NCBI GenBank assembly: GCA_947498765.1
Contig: CANMLG010000015.1
Coordinates: 1-64,000, forward strand
Source of the DNA: an uncultured Aquimarina sp.
GTDB taxonomy: Bacteria > Bacteroidota > Bacteroidia > Flavobacteriales > Flavobacteriaceae
Reading direction: 5' to 3'
DNA length: 64,000 nt
Under the pieces are notes generated by a model, which was not told the DNA's origin, searched no databases, and worked only from the letters and a program-made list of their open reading frames with translations. Shown here piece by piece: positions 34,009-43,973 of the stretch. Position 1 is the stretch's first letter. Each line of letters starts with the position of its first letter. Position numbers and translations under genes: made by a program.

Positions 34009-34779
34009 ATGAGTAGAAAAAATCAACTCCAAGCTATAGATCGTTTGTTAACCATTATGGACGAGTTAAGGGAACAATGTCCTTGGGATAAAAAACAAAC
34101 TTTTGAAAGTCTTCGTCATTTAACTATCGAGGAAACCTATGAACTCGGTGATGCTATATTGGATAATGATTTGAATGAGATTAGAAATGAGTTGGGGGAT
34201 TTGCTTTTGCATATTGTGTTTTATTCCAAAATAGGGAGTGAAACCGATAGTTTTGATATTGAAAGTGTAGCTAATGGCATTTGCGAAAAGTTAATTCATC
34301 GTCATCCGCATATTTATGGTGATGTTAAGGTTAATGATGAAGAGGAAGTAAAACGAAATTGGGAAGAATTAAAACTAAAAGAGGGTAAAAAAAGTGTGTT
34401 AGAAGGTGTCCCCAAGTCTTTACCTGCTTTAGTGAAAGCTAGTAGAATTCAAGATAAAGTAGCGGGTGTAGGTTTTGATTGGGAAGAACCACAACAGGTT
34501 TTTGAAAAGGTTCAGGAAGAACTAGCGGAGTTACAAGAAGAAGTGACCGCTGCGAATCAAGATAAAATTGAAGCAGAATTTGGAGATGTATTATTCTCTA
34601 TGATTAATTATGCTCGTTTTTTGAAGGTGAATCCAGAGGATGCATTAGAACGAACTAATAAAAAATTTATAAAGCGCTTCATGCATTTGGAACAACGTTC
34701 GAAAGAATTAGCTAAGCCAATTAAAGAAATGAATCTAGACGAAATGAACTCTTATTGGGAAGAGGCTAAAGCCTTATAA
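34009..34779 (+). CDS. mazG: nucleoside triphosphate pyrophosphohydrolase
   Basis: A 256-residue MazG with two MazG domains. The first has CPWDKKQTFESLRHLTIEETYELGDAI and ELGDLLLHIVFYS. The second has EKVQEELAELQEEV and EFGDVLFSMINYARF. The EExxE and ExxD clusters bind the metal ions. It hydrolyses NTPs to NMP and pyrophosphate in nucleotide-pool cleansing and stringent responses. The start ATG lies 58 bases after the upstream gene, and the HMA fusion follows after 9 nt. Confidence 0.95.
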   Translation: MSRKNQLQAIDRLLTIMDELREQCPWDKKQTFESLRHLTIEETYELGDAILDNDLNEIRNELGDLLLHIVFYSKIGSETDSFDIESVANGICEKLIHRHPHIYGDVKVNDEEEVKRNWEELKLKEGKKSVLEGVPKSLPALVKASRIQDKVAGVGFDWEEPQQVFEKVQEELAELQEEVTAANQDKIEAEFGDVLFSMINYARFLKVNPEDALERTNKKFIKRFMHLEQRSKELAKPIKEMNLDEMNSYWEEAKAL

Positions 34780-34788
34780 ATTAAAATT

Positions 34789-35517
34789 ATGAAGCAAGTA
34801 TTTGGGGTTGAAGGGATGACATGCGGAGGTTGTGCTCAAGGAGTAGAACAAAAAATTGCTGTATTGCCAAATGTTTCTAATGTACAGGTATCTTTAGAAA
34901 AAAAAAATATAGAATTTGAAACTTCAAAACCAATAACTACAACAGTTATTGAAGCTTTATTACCAGAAAAATACAAGGTTTATAACTTACCAAATGATAA
35001 AAAACAGGAGATAGCTACTTCTGTAAAAGAAGAAAAAACAAAATTACAGCAATTACGCCCTTTGTTTTTGATTTTGAGTTATATATCCATTGCAAGCTTT
35101 TGGATACATTTTCAAGAAATGGATGTATCGGCAATGATGCTCACCTTTATGGGCTTATTTTATATAGTGTTTAGCTTTTTTAAATTTTTGGATATTAAGG
35201 GGTTTGTAAACTCTTTTAGTATGTATGACCCTTTAGCCAAACGGTTTTTAGCCTATGTATGGGTGTACCCTTTTATAGAAACAATATTGGGACTTCTTTT
35301 TTTAACTAGAACTTACACTAAAATAGGGCTAATATTAACTTTAATTATTTTAGGAATTACAACAGTAGGAGTGACAAAAACTTTAATAAATAAAGAAGAA
35401 ATTAAATGCGCTTGTTTGGGAACAACTTTAAAATTACCAATGACCGAAGCCACTTTTATTGAAAATGCACTAATGATTATTATGGCAATACAGATGTTGG
35501 TATTTAATTTTAGTTAA
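34789..35517 (+). CDS. heavy-metal-associated domain fused to a MauE/DoxX-like membrane protein
   Basis: A 242-residue protein. Residues 1-70 form an HMA domain with the metal-binding motif GMTCGGC (Cys12, Cys15). A charged linker (70-90) and about four membrane helices follow (about 88-240), with MYDPLAKRF at an interhelix loop and IKCACLGTTLKLP carrying two further cysteines before the last helix. This membrane part resembles MauE/DoxX-like redox proteins. It could bind Cu(I) or another soft metal and link to thiol redox at the membrane. It lies 9 nt after mazG, with no metal exporter beside it. Confidence 0.75.
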   Translation: MKQVFGVEGMTCGGCAQGVEQKIAVLPNVSNVQVSLEKKNIEFETSKPITTTVIEALLPEKYKVYNLPNDKKQEIATSVKEEKTKLQQLRPLFLILSYISIASFWIHFQEMDVSAMMLTFMGLFYIVFSFFKFLDIKGFVNSFSMYDPLAKRFLAYVWVYPFIETILGLLFLTRTYTKIGLILTLIILGITTVGVTKTLINKEEIKCACLGTTLKLPMTEATFIENALMIIMAIQMLVFNFS

Positions 35518-35556
35518 TTTTTTTGTTTGTGATTTTTAGATTTAAAAAAGTTAGTA

Positions 35557-36165
35557 TTATTTGGTGGATTTACTGTAAAGTAACGAACTGATATGAGTTT
35601 CTGTAATAACAAAAGTTTCTAAATCCTTAAAAAACAAGGTGAATTGTTGCTCTAGGTAATTGTAGTTTTCGTTAAGCTCAATAACAGCGTAGTTCATTTT
35701 AGATATATTTTTAGTGCGTCTATTCATTTGATAAAGAATATCACTAATACCTCCAATGCTACGGTATTTGTAAATCCAATTTTCGGTAGTCATTACCGTT
35801 AAAAAACTTTGAACTCGTGGCGGTAGTATAGAATAATTATTTTTTAATAAAGTGTAAAAATCTGTTGTAAATTTTTCAAGAGGTGTAGTATGATAATTAA
35901 GCCAATTTTTAGCTAAAAAATGATCGAAAATAATGTCAGTAATTACTCCAGCATAATGCCCATAAGCAGTAAAAACTCTTTTACAGTCTTTAGTAATCGA
36001 ATGATTATCAGTAAACACATCTATTGATCGGTGTAAAACAATTCCTTTTTTAATTTTGTCAGGGTAATTTAAATAAGCATTTCCCTTAACGGAATCAGCT
36101 ATAAAATTTCCAATTTCTATTTGAGGATTATTATACGAAAGATAAATATGGGCCAAATAATTCAT
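35557..36165 (-). CDS. acyl carrier protein phosphodiesterase (AcpH/DUF479)
   Basis: A 202-residue protein with family features MNYLAHIYLSYNNPQIEIGNFIADSVKG, the metal-binding IVLHRSIDVFTDNH and ITDIIFDHFLAKNW, typical of the HD-like AcpH group. AcpH removes the phosphopantetheine arm from ACP. It is divergent from glmM, with a 205-bp gap in between. Confidence 0.88.
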   Translation of the reverse strand: MNYLAHIYLSYNNPQIEIGNFIADSVKGNAYLNYPDKIKKGIVLHRSIDVFTDNHSITKDCKRVFTAYGHYAGVITDIIFDHFLAKNWLNYHTTPLEKFTTDFYTLLKNNYSILPPRVQSFLTVMTTENWIYKYRSIGGISDILYQMNRRTKNISKMNYAVIELNENYNYLEQQFTLFFKDLETFVITETHISSLLYSKSTK

Positions 36166-36336
36166 TGATTGAAAGATAAACTTAAAAAATTATATATACT
36201 AATAGTGTATTGAAAAGTAGTTTAGGTTTAAGGGTAATTTACTGCTATTCAGTGAGGTAATTTGAATGTTGATTTTGTGTGTTTTTTCTTTCGAATATTT
36301 TGTGTAACTGCTTTCCTACTTAATGATTAGAACTAT

Positions 36337-36344
36337 TATATTTG
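36337..36344 (+). promoter_or_regulatory. putative -7 element of glmM
   Basis: TATATTTG matches TAnnTTTG exactly, 27 bases before the glmM ATG. There is no TTG at the -33 position, so this is a partial promoter call. Confidence 0.4.
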
Positions 36345-36371
36345 TTAAAAACATAATTTAAATAATTATAA

Positions 36372-37760
36372 ATGACTTTAATAAAATCAATTTCTGGAAT
36401 ACGTGGTACTATAGGAGGATCAGTTAATGATAATTTGACTCCAGTTGATGCAGTAAAATTTGCATCTGCTTATGGAACATGGATTAAAACAGCCTCTGGA
36501 AAAACAGCTCCTAAAGTAGTTGTCGGACGTGATGCGCGTTTATCAGGTAATATGATTCAACAATTAGTAATGAATAGTTTGGTGGGATTAGGAGTTGAAG
36601 TTATTGATTTAGGCTTATCTACTACGCCAACTGTTGAAATAGCAGTGCCTTTAGAACAAGCTGATGGAGGAATCATTCTAACAGCAAGTCACAATCCAAA
36701 ACAATGGAACGCTCTAAAATTATTAAATAATAAAGGAGAATTTTTAAATGCAGCTAATGGGGCTGAAATTTTAAAAATTGCAGAAACAGATAGTTATGTA
36801 TTTAGCGAAGTTGATGATTTGGGATCTATTACGATTAATGAAACTTATATAGAAAAGCATATTGAAGCGGTTTTAAATCTTTCTTTAGTTGATATTGAAA
36901 AAGTAAAACAAGCAAAATTTAAAGTAGTTGTTGATGCTGTAAATTCCACTGGAGGTATTTCAATTCCACCATTATTAAAAAGAATGGGTGTAGAGGTGGT
37001 GGAGCTTTATTGTGATCCAACAGGTCATTTTCCTCATAACCCAGAGCCTTTAAAAGAACATTTAGGGGATTTAGCTGCCAAAGTAGTAAGTGAAAAAGCT
37101 GATTTAGGAATAACAGTAGATCCTGATGTAGATCGTTTAGCATTTATGAGCGAAGATGGAGAAATGTTTGGTGAAGAATATACTTTAGTAGCCTGTGCAG
37201 ATTTTGTGTTAGGTAAAACACCAGGTAATACGGTTTCAAATTTATCATCAAGTAGAGCTTTACGAGATGTTACAGAAAAACATGGAGGAAACTATACCGC
37301 AGCTAATGTAGGTGAGGTAAATGTAGTTACTACAATGAAAGCCGAAAATGCAGTTATAGGGGGTGAAGGTAATGGTGGTATTATTTATCCAGAATCTCAT
37401 TATGGTCGTGATTCATTAGTGGGTGTTGCTTTGTTTTTAACCCATTTAGCCGAAAAGAAAATGAAAGTGAGCGAGCTTAGAGCTTCCTATCCAGCTTACT
37501 TTATGAGTAAAAACAAAATTACATTAACGCCAAGTTTAGATGTAGATGGAATTTTAGCGGCTATGGCTAAAAAATATGAAAATGAAGATGTGACTACAAC
37601 AGATGGTGTAAAAGTAGATTTTTCAGAAAATTGGTTCCATTTAAGAAAAAGTAATACAGAACCCATTATTAGAATTTATACAGAAGCGAAATCACAACAA
37701 GCAGCTGATGATTTAGCAGAAAGAACAATTAATGAAATAAAAGCAATTGCAGGACTATAA
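36372..37760 (+). CDS. glmM: phosphoglucosamine mutase
   Basis: A 462-residue phosphohexomutase. The active serine is Ser106 in TASHNPKQWNALK, the metal loop is DPDVDRLAFM, the sugar-binding loop is GEGNGGIIYP, and the phosphate-binding RKSNTEPIIRIYTEA is near the C-terminus. GlmM converts glucosamine-6-phosphate to glucosamine-1-phosphate for UDP-GlcNAc, peptidoglycan and LPS. Some Bacteroidota enzymes of this length also act on mannose-6-phosphate, which matters here because no phosphomannomutase is seen in the GDP-fucose locus. Monocistronic with a strong terminator. Confidence 0.88.
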   Translation: MTLIKSISGIRGTIGGSVNDNLTPVDAVKFASAYGTWIKTASGKTAPKVVVGRDARLSGNMIQQLVMNSLVGLGVEVIDLGLSTTPTVEIAVPLEQADGGIILTASHNPKQWNALKLLNNKGEFLNAANGAEILKIAETDSYVFSEVDDLGSITINETYIEKHIEAVLNLSLVDIEKVKQAKFKVVVDAVNSTGGISIPPLLKRMGVEVVELYCDPTGHFPHNPEPLKEHLGDLAAKVVSEKADLGITVDPDVDRLAFMSEDGEMFGEEYTLVACADFVLGKTPGNTVSNLSSSRALRDVTEKHGGNYTAANVGEVNVVTTMKAENAVIGGEGNGGIIYPESHYGRDSLVGVALFLTHLAEKKMKVSELRASYPAYFMSKNKITLTPSLDVDGILAAMAKKYENEDVTTTDGVKVDFSENWFHLRKSNTEPIIRIYTEAKSQQAADDLAERTINEIKAIAGL

Positions 37761-37777
37761 TTGTTATTAAATTAATT

Positions 37778-37822
37778 AAAAAAGTCTTGAATATTCTTTA
37801 TGGTATATTCAAGACTTTTTTA
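37778..37822. terminator. bidirectional terminator between glmM and the acyltransferase
   Basis: AAAAAAGTCTTGAATAT (37778-37794) pairs with ATATTCAAGACTTTTT (about 37805-37821), a 16-bp stem with a 10-nt loop. A and T runs flank it on both sides, so it can serve glmM on the plus strand and the convergent acyltransferase on the minus strand. Confidence 0.85.
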
Positions 37823-37827
37823 ATTTT

Positions 37828-37883
37828 ATCTAACATCTAACATCTAACATCTAACATCTAACATCTAACATCTAACATCTAAC
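37828..37883. repeat. perfect heptanucleotide array (ATCTAAC)8
   Basis: Eight exact tandem copies of ATCTAAC. The array begins six bases after the terminator and ends inside the last codons of the acyltransferase gene, whose TAG stop (37881-37879, minus strand) is part of the repeat. The unit differs by one base from the CAACTAA unit before argD (read as ACATCTA versus ACAACTA). Confidence 0.95.
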
Positions 37884-38751
37884 GTGCATGTTTCCAGCGT
37901 TTATGTGTCCATAAATATAATTCTGGGCGTTTGTTTATTTGATCTTGTAAAAGTTGAATATATTTTTTAGTAGCTTCAAAATCGGGAACTGATTTTATAT
38001 TTTCTGAAATAATAACCACTTCGGCTTCGTAATAACCTCTTTTTATTTTATCAACTTTTAAGTAAGCTATATTTAAGTCTAGTTTTTTAGCCAAAACTTC
38101 TCCACCAACAAAAACAGGTACTTCTTGATTCATAAAATTTAGCCAGTAATTAGTATCAGCTAGTTTAGGAGTTTGGTCAGCAACTAAACCATAAATGCTT
38201 CCGCCGGAGCTTTTACGTTCTTTACTAATAGCGTAACGAACAATTTTATGATTAGGAACAATTTCAGCTCCAAAACGGCCTCTAATTTTTTTGGCTAATT
38301 TATCAAAACTTAAATTGCGAATAGGTTTATATACACCCACGCTTTTAAAACTAGTACTTAAATCTATACAGTTTCCCCATTCGTAACTAGCATAATGACC
38401 AGCTAAGAGCACATAGCTTTTTCCACTACTTTCAAGTTTTCTTAAAGATTCGGTGTTTATAAATTTAAAATGCTTTTTTGTTGAGGCATCAGAAATAGAG
38501 ATGGATTTAACCATTTCTAAAAACATATCGCACATATGACTATAAAATTTGTTGCGTATTTTTTTGATTTCTGTATCAGATTTTTCCGGAAAAGCATTGC
38601 GAAGATTAGTAGTGACTACTTTTTTTCTATATTTAAAAATTCGATATACAATAAAGCAAATAATATCAGAAAATAAATAAAAAATTTTCCAAGGTAAAAT
38701 AGAAATTAACCATAAAAAAGGAAAAATTAGCCAGTATACTAGTGTATGCAT
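37879..38751 (-). CDS. lipid A biosynthesis-type acyltransferase (LpxL/HtrB family)
   Basis: A 290-residue inner-membrane enzyme with an N-terminal anchor (LVYWLIFPFLWLISILPWKIFYLF). The HxxxxE acyltransferase motif is AGHYASYEW (His and Glu), followed by KSVGVYKPIRNLSFDKLAKKIRGRFGAEIV, GLVADQTP and LYLWTHKRWK. It would add a secondary acyl chain from acyl-ACP to lipid A. It is convergent with glmM across a shared terminator, and its stop codon lies in a 7-bp repeat array. No lipid A companion gene is adjacent. Confidence 0.92.
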   Translation of the reverse strand: MHTLVYWLIFPFLWLISILPWKIFYLFSDIICFIVYRIFKYRKKVVTTNLRNAFPEKSDTEIKKIRNKFYSHMCDMFLEMVKSISISDASTKKHFKFINTESLRKLESSGKSYVLLAGHYASYEWGNCIDLSTSFKSVGVYKPIRNLSFDKLAKKIRGRFGAEIVPNHKIVRYAISKERKSSGGSIYGLVADQTPKLADTNYWLNFMNQEVPVFVGGEVLAKKLDLNIAYLKVDKIKRGYYEAEVVIISENIKSVPDFEATKKYIQLLQDQINKRPELYLWTHKRWKHAR

Positions 38752-38806
38752 TGTTTAATTGTTTGCAACAAAGATATAAGTATATTTGAACAATAAATAC
38801 CAAACT

Positions 38807-39457
38807 ATGCCAAACGTAAATAATGTTGTTTTATTACTTATTGTAGCTAATGGAATCATGTCAATGACAGGTTTTAATAATTTAGAGTTTTTTGAAAAGT
38901 ATAAGTTTAATATCAGTGCCATACAAAGAGGTGATAAAATTAGAATGTTTAGTTCTGGTTTTTTGCATGCCGATTGGTCACATTTGATATTTAATATGTA
39001 CACGTTGTATATATTTTCGCCCATAGTGATTAGTTTGTTAGGAAATTTAAATTATTTGATCATTTATGTGGCTAGTTTGGGCTTAGGGAGTGCCTTCTCA
39101 TATTTATTTCATAAAAATGAACCACATTATAGTGCTATTGGAGCAAGTGGAGCGGTTTCAGGTATATTGTATGCTTCGATACTATTATATCCTCAAATGG
39201 AATTGTTTATTATGTTTATTCCTATTCCCATACCAGCATATATTTTTGGAATAGGTTATTTACTGTATTCAATTTATGGTATGCGTAGTAATCGTGATAA
39301 TATAGGGCATGATGCACATTTTGGAGGCGCAGTAGCAGGATATATAGTCACATTAGCATTACAGCCAAGTTTGTTTCAAACCAGTCAATTAATGGTTTTT
39401 TTATTGGCAGTTCCTATAATTTTACTTTATGTTTTATACAAAACTGGAAAAATTTAA
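38807..39457 (+). CDS. rhomboid-family intramembrane serine protease
   Basis: A 216-residue protein of six hydrophobic helices, started at ATG 38807 (MPNVNNVVLLLIV) rather than the TTG seven codons upstream. The nucleophile is in GASGAVSG on TM4. The catalytic His is in GHDAHFGGAVAGY on TM6. WSHLIFNMYTLYIF carries the conserved His-x-x-x-Asn loop of the family. Its start faces the divergent acyltransferase gene. Substrates are unknown. Confidence 0.92.
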   Translation: MPNVNNVVLLLIVANGIMSMTGFNNLEFFEKYKFNISAIQRGDKIRMFSSGFLHADWSHLIFNMYTLYIFSPIVISLLGNLNYLIIYVASLGLGSAFSYLFHKNEPHYSAIGASGAVSGILYASILLYPQMELFIMFIPIPIPAYIFGIGYLLYSIYGMRSNRDNIGHDAHFGGAVAGYIVTLALQPSLFQTSQLMVFLLAVPIILLYVLYKTGKI

Positions 39458-39558
39458 TTTACAGTGTACTAGTTGATGAATTTGATTTTAGTAAATAGAT
39501 GTAGATGAGTATTGTAAAACATAATTAACAGCATAGTATAATAAACCAATGTAAATAT

Positions 39559-39566
39559 TATATTTG
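39559..39566 (+). promoter_or_regulatory. putative -7 element of ilvC
   Basis: TATATTTG matches TAnnTTTG exactly, 34 bases before the ilvC ATG. No -33 TTG is visible at normal spacing. Confidence 0.4.
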
Positions 39567-39600
39567 CACAAAATTTAGATACTTAATTAAAGAGAAAATA

Positions 39601-41076
39601 ATGGCTAATTATTTTAATACATTATCGTTAAGAGACCAGTTAACGCAACTAGGTAAATGTAGATTTATGGATTCATCAGAGTTTGCTGATGGGGTAAAAG
39701 CATTACTTGGAAAAAAAATAGTAATTGTTGGTTGTGGAGCTCAAGGTTTAAACCAAGGTTTAAACATGAAAGATTCAGGTTTGGATATATCTTATGCATT
39801 ACGTGATGCTGCTATTGCAGAAAAACGTCAATCATACTTAAATGCCACTGAAAATGGTTTTGTAGCGGGTACTTACCAAGAGTTAATTCCAACTGCCGAT
39901 GTGGTAATTAATTTAACTCCAGATAAGCAGCATACAGCCGTAGTAACTGCAGTTATGCCATTAATGAAAAAAGGAGCAACATTAACGTATTCTCATGGTT
40001 TCAATATTGTTGAAGAAGGAATGCAAATTCGTGAAGATTTAACAGTAATCATGGTTGCGCCAAAGTCACCAGGTTCTGAGGTACGTGAGGAATACAAAAG
40101 GGGATTTGGAGTACCTACTTTAATAGCAGTACACGAAGAAAATGATCCAGAAGGAAGAGGATGGGCTGAAGCAAAAGCCTATGCAGTAGGAACTGGTGGA
40201 GATAGAGCAGGTGTATTAGCATCTTCTTTTATAGCAGAAGTAAAGTCTGACCTTATGGGAGAACAAACTATTCTTTGTGGTTTGCTACAAACAGGTTCTA
40301 TTTTGTGTTTTGATAAAATGGTTGAAGAAGGAATAGACCCAGGATATGCTTCTAAATTAATTCAATACGGATGGGAAACTATTACGGAAGGATTAAAATA
40401 CGGAGGAATCACTAACATGATGGACCGTTTGAGTAATGTAGCAAAAATTAAAGCTTTTGAACTTTCAGAAGAGTTAAAGGATATAATGCGTCCATTATTC
40501 AACAAGCATATGGATGATATTATTGAAGGTGAGTTTTCTAAAACAATGATGGAAGACTGGGCTAATGATGATAAAAACTTATTAGGTTGGAGAGCAGCTA
40601 CAGGTGAAACTAATTTTGAAAAAACTCCAGCAGGAGATGTTGAAATTAGTGAGCAAGAATACTACGATAATGGAGTGTTAATGGTAGCTATGGTAAGAGC
40701 AGGTGTTGAATTGGCTTTTGAAGCAATGACTGAAGCAGGTATTATTGAAGAATCTGCTTACTACGAGTCGTTACATGAAACGCCACTTATTGCTAATACC
40801 ATTGCACGTAAAAAATTATTTGAAATGAATAGAGTAATTTCAGATACGGCTGAGTATGGATGTTATTTATTTGATCATGCATGTAAGCCATTATTAAAAG
40901 ACTTTATGGCTAAAGTTTCAACTGATGTTATAGGTAAGCCTTTTGCAAAAGATAACGGAACAGGGGTGAGCAATGCAGAGTTACTTAAAGTAAATGATAT
41001 AGTACGCAATCATCCAATAGAAATTATAGGAGAAGAATTACGTGAAGCTATGACAGCAATGAAGCCTATCGTTTAA
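39601..41076 (+). CDS. ilvC: ketol-acid reductoisomerase (long class II form)
   Basis: A 491-residue enzyme, the long form with a duplicated knotted domain. The NADPH motif is [13 protein letters not shown], followed by [23 protein letters not shown], and metal-binding acidic residues in [14 protein letters not shown] and the second half ([15 protein letters not shown]). It converts acetolactate or acetohydroxybutyrate to the dihydroxy acid in valine, leucine and isoleucine synthesis. It stands alone; other ilv genes are not in the window. Confidence 0.96.
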   Translation: MANYFNTLSLRDQLTQLGKCRFMDSSEFADGVKALLGKKIVIVGCGAQGLNQGLNMKDSGLDISYALRDAAIAEKRQSYLNATENGFVAGTYQELIPTADVVINLTPDKQHTAVVTAVMPLMKKGATLTYSHGFNIVEEGMQIREDLTVIMVAPKSPGSEVREEYKRGFGVPTLIAVHEENDPEGRGWAEAKAYAVGTGGDRAGVLASSFIAEVKSDLMGEQTILCGLLQTGSILCFDKMVEEGIDPGYASKLIQYGWETITEGLKYGGITNMMDRLSNVAKIKAFELSEELKDIMRPLFNKHMDDIIEGEFSKTMMEDWANDDKNLLGWRAATGETNFEKTPAGDVEISEQEYYDNGVLMVAMVRAGVELAFEAMTEAGIIEESAYYESLHETPLIANTIARKKLFEMNRVISDTAEYGCYLFDHACKPLLKDFMAKVSTDVIGKPFAKDNGTGVSNAELLKVNDIVRNHPIEIIGEELREAMTAMKPIV

Positions 41077-41120
41077 TTTTTAGCTTAATCAAAGCAAGAA
41101 TTCCTTGTTTTGAATATCGT

Positions 41121-41158
41121 AAAAAAGTCAACTATTTTTTAAGTAGTTGGCTTTTTTG
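41121..41158 (+). terminator. terminator of ilvC
   Basis: AAAAAAGTCAACTA pairs with TAGTTGGCTTTTTT (one G-T wobble), with a short T/A loop, followed by more T residues. It lies about 45 bases after the ilvC stop. Confidence 0.8.
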
Positions 41159-41369
41159 TTTTGTGTTTGAATCTAAAATGATTAAAAGTAATATATATGT
41201 GCGTATTAATGACTTAATTGAATAGTTTTGAAGCAAACAGTATTTGAATACTATATTATTAGTGTTAAATTTGTTAACAATATTTTTTAATTTATAAAGG
41301 AAGCATACTTTAAAAAAAAGTAAGTCATAGGCAGAATTTTACTTGTAAATTGTATTATTTAAGTTTTAA

Positions 41370-43973
41370 ATGAGGAAAATCATAATAATGTGTTTATTGC
41401 TTTTAAATAGTTCAATGATTGCTCAAAAAACACTGAATTTTTTAGAGTTCAAGGATTTGCAATTTACTGCTGTTTTAGCAAAATTAGAAGAGATTTACAA
41501 AGTGAAGTTTTCATACAACTCTGAATGGTTTGAAAATTATAAAATTAATTATACTTCACAAAAAGAGACTATAGAAGAGGTTTTGGAAACTTTACAAAAT
41601 CAAATACATTTTTCATACAAAAAAATAGATGAGCGTTATTTTGTATTAAAACAATTGACAAAAATTAATATTTGTGGATATGTCAAAGAAGAAAAAGTAA
41701 ATAAATTTATTTACGGAGTAAATATTTATAATACTTCGAAAACAAAAAAAACAGGTTCAAATATTCATGGTTATTTTAAATTAAATGATGTAGGTTTAAA
41801 TGATACCATCTCTATAAGTTCATTAGGTTTTAAAACACAGAAAATACCAGTTAGAACAATTTATAGGAAGTGTATAAAAGTAAGTTTAAAAGAAGCGCAT
41901 CAACAGTTAAATGAGGTTGTAGTTAAAGAATATTTATCCTCGGGAATATCATTAAAAAATAATGGTACTATTAATTTTAATTTAAAAGAGGCAGATATTC
42001 TATCGGGCCAAGCAGAACCAGATATACTACAAAGTGTCCAATTATTACCAGGAGTTGAAAGTACCACTGAAAATGCTTCAGACTTATTCATAAGAGGAGG
42101 TACACCAGATCAAAACCTTATACTTTGGGATGGTATTAAGTTATATAATACGGATCATTTTTTTGGGACATTAACAAACTTAAATGCAAGTATTGTTGAT
42201 AATGTTATCATTTATAAAAATGGAACAAATGCGAAATATGGTGACCGAATATCAGGGGTAATAGATATAAATTTAGGTGATCAAATACCTGAAAAAGTAG
42301 CAACAAGTATAGGTCTAAATTTTCTATTTGGTGATATAAGTATAAAAACTCCAATTTTAAAAGGATTAGGTTTAGTTGTGTCTGCACGAAGATCATTTAC
42401 AGATGTATTTCAAACGGCTGTTTTTGATAATAACTTTTCTAGAATTTTTCAAAATTCTAAGATTTTTAGTACGAGAAATACATTTGAAACGGAACAAGAT
42501 TTAGAGCAAAAACAATTATTGTTTTTTGAAGATTATACAGCAAAATTAATTTATGATATAAATTCAGAACATAAATTTTTAACTACATTTTTATATACAA
42601 ACAATGAATTTAAAGATCGTTTTGAAATAGCAGTAAGAGCGCCTGATACTGATTTAAGAAATACTTTGTTGTTTTTTAATGATTTAAAAATTGAAAATAG
42701 AGGAATGTCATCATCATTAATTAGTACATGGAGTAACAAATTTGGGACTAATTTAAACTTTAACTATTTAGATTATAATTTAAATTATGAAGGTTTTGGT
42801 TTTAATCCAATATTTTTAGGTCCAAGTGAATTGGAAAGATCAAATGGCATTGAAGAATATAATATATCATTTGATACTAGTTTTAAATTTAAAAAAAATA
42901 TTGTCGTTGTAAATGGTTATGATTGGTCAAAAAAAACAATTGGGTCTAGTATTAAAGATGGGTTTGCAGATGAGATTTCAAATCAATTTAATCTTGAACC
43001 TTCTCATGCTTTGTATAGTCAAATAACATACAATAAATCGAAAAAATCACATTTTGATTTTGGGATTAGGTTTAATAAATTTCCAACTTTTGATATGTTA
43101 AAATTAGAGCCAAGGTTTTATGGAGAAATTAAATTAGGAAGTTTTTTAAGAATTAAAGCAAGTGCCGAACAAAAATATCAAGCTACAAATAGAGTGGCTA
43201 TACTATCTGGAAATGATATAGGAGAAGAAAATGAAGTATGGCTGCCTTCAATAAAAGATAGTATACCCTTATTAAAAAGTAAACAAGTGTCAACAGGAGT
43301 ATTGTTTAAAAAACGAAATTGGGTAGTGGATATTGATGCTTACTACAAAGAATTGGATGGAATAAGTATGTTTACTGAATCTCCTACAAATTTGTTGACT
43401 CAAGGAGAATTTCCAAAACCAAATAGTGGTAATGGAATAGTTAAGGGTATTGATGTATTAGTAAAAAAGAAATTTTTTAATTTTTCAACATGGTTAGGAT
43501 ATTCATATGCTAAAAATAAACAACGCTTCAATACTATTAATCAAGGAGGATATTTTAATGCTGATAATGATATAAGACATTCGTTAACCTGGTCAAATTT
43601 TTTTGAATGGAAAAACTTCCAATTTTCTACAGGATGGAAATACAGAACAGGCACTCCATTTAATGTTGTAACAGGTTTTGACTCTAATTTAAATGCGGTT
43701 ATAGAGTCATTTAATGAAAAAAGAGTTCCAGATTATCATAAATTAGATTTGTCAATAATTTATTCATTAAAAATGTCAAAAAAGGACGCCGAAAAAAATA
43801 TGAAATTAGGAGTGTCAATATTTAATTTATATAATCAGAAAAATATTTTGGATATAAATATTACTAGTTTTTTTGTGTTCGATGTTTTTGCCCCCAGAAA
43901 TCCTGAATTAACAGAATTTAGAACAGAATCTTTAGGAACAACAGCGAATGTTTTTTTACGGTTTAATTTTTAG
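41370..43973 (+). CDS. TonB-dependent receptor with STN and carboxypeptidase-like domains
   Basis: An 867-residue outer-membrane protein. A signal peptide (MRKIIIMCLLLLNSSMIA) precedes an STN domain (about 22-95, FLEFKDLQFTAVLAKLEEIYKVKFSYN). A CarboxypepD-regulatory-like domain follows (about 100-172), a plug (195-305, EPDILQSVQLLPGVESTTENASDLFIRGGTPDQNL), and a beta barrel ending FLRFNF. The STN domain usually signals through a FecR-type anti-sigma factor, but no fecI/fecR pair is adjacent. The ligand is unknown. There is no SusD partner, so it is not a classic starch-type pair. Confidence 0.9.
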   Translation: MRKIIIMCLLLLNSSMIAQKTLNFLEFKDLQFTAVLAKLEEIYKVKFSYNSEWFENYKINYTSQKETIEEVLETLQNQIHFSYKKIDERYFVLKQLTKINICGYVKEEKVNKFIYGVNIYNTSKTKKTGSNIHGYFKLNDVGLNDTISISSLGFKTQKIPVRTIYRKCIKVSLKEAHQQLNEVVVKEYLSSGISLKNNGTINFNLKEADILSGQAEPDILQSVQLLPGVESTTENASDLFIRGGTPDQNLILWDGIKLYNTDHFFGTLTNLNASIVDNVIIYKNGTNAKYGDRISGVIDINLGDQIPEKVATSIGLNFLFGDISIKTPILKGLGLVVSARRSFTDVFQTAVFDNNFSRIFQNSKIFSTRNTFETEQDLEQKQLLFFEDYTAKLIYDINSEHKFLTTFLYTNNEFKDRFEIAVRAPDTDLRNTLLFFNDLKIENRGMSSSLISTWSNKFGTNLNFNYLDYNLNYEGFGFNPIFLGPSELERSNGIEEYNISFDTSFKFKKNIVVVNGYDWSKKTIGSSIKDGFADEISNQFNLEPSHALYSQITYNKSKKSHFDFGIRFNKFPTFDMLKLEPRFYGEIKLGSFLRIKASAEQKYQATNRVAILSGNDIGEENEVWLPSIKDSIPLLKSKQVSTGVLFKKRNWVVDIDAYYKELDGISMFTESPTNLLTQGEFPKPNSGNGIVKGIDVLVKKKFFNFSTWLGYSYAKNKQRFNTINQGGYFNADNDIRHSLTWSNFFEWKNFQFSTGWKYRTGTPFNVVTGFDSNLNAVIESFNEKRVPDYHKLDLSIIYSLKMSKKDAEKNMKLGVSIFNLYNQKNILDINITSFFVFDVFAPRNPELTEFRTESLGTTANVFLRFNF

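Noticed and set aside
37828..37883. CRISPR array
   Set aside because: The 7-base units have no spacers and no cas genes lie nearby; it is a simple tandem repeat.
41370..43973. SusC-type receptor of a polysaccharide utilisation locus
   Set aside because: No SusD gene follows, and the N-terminus carries an STN domain.
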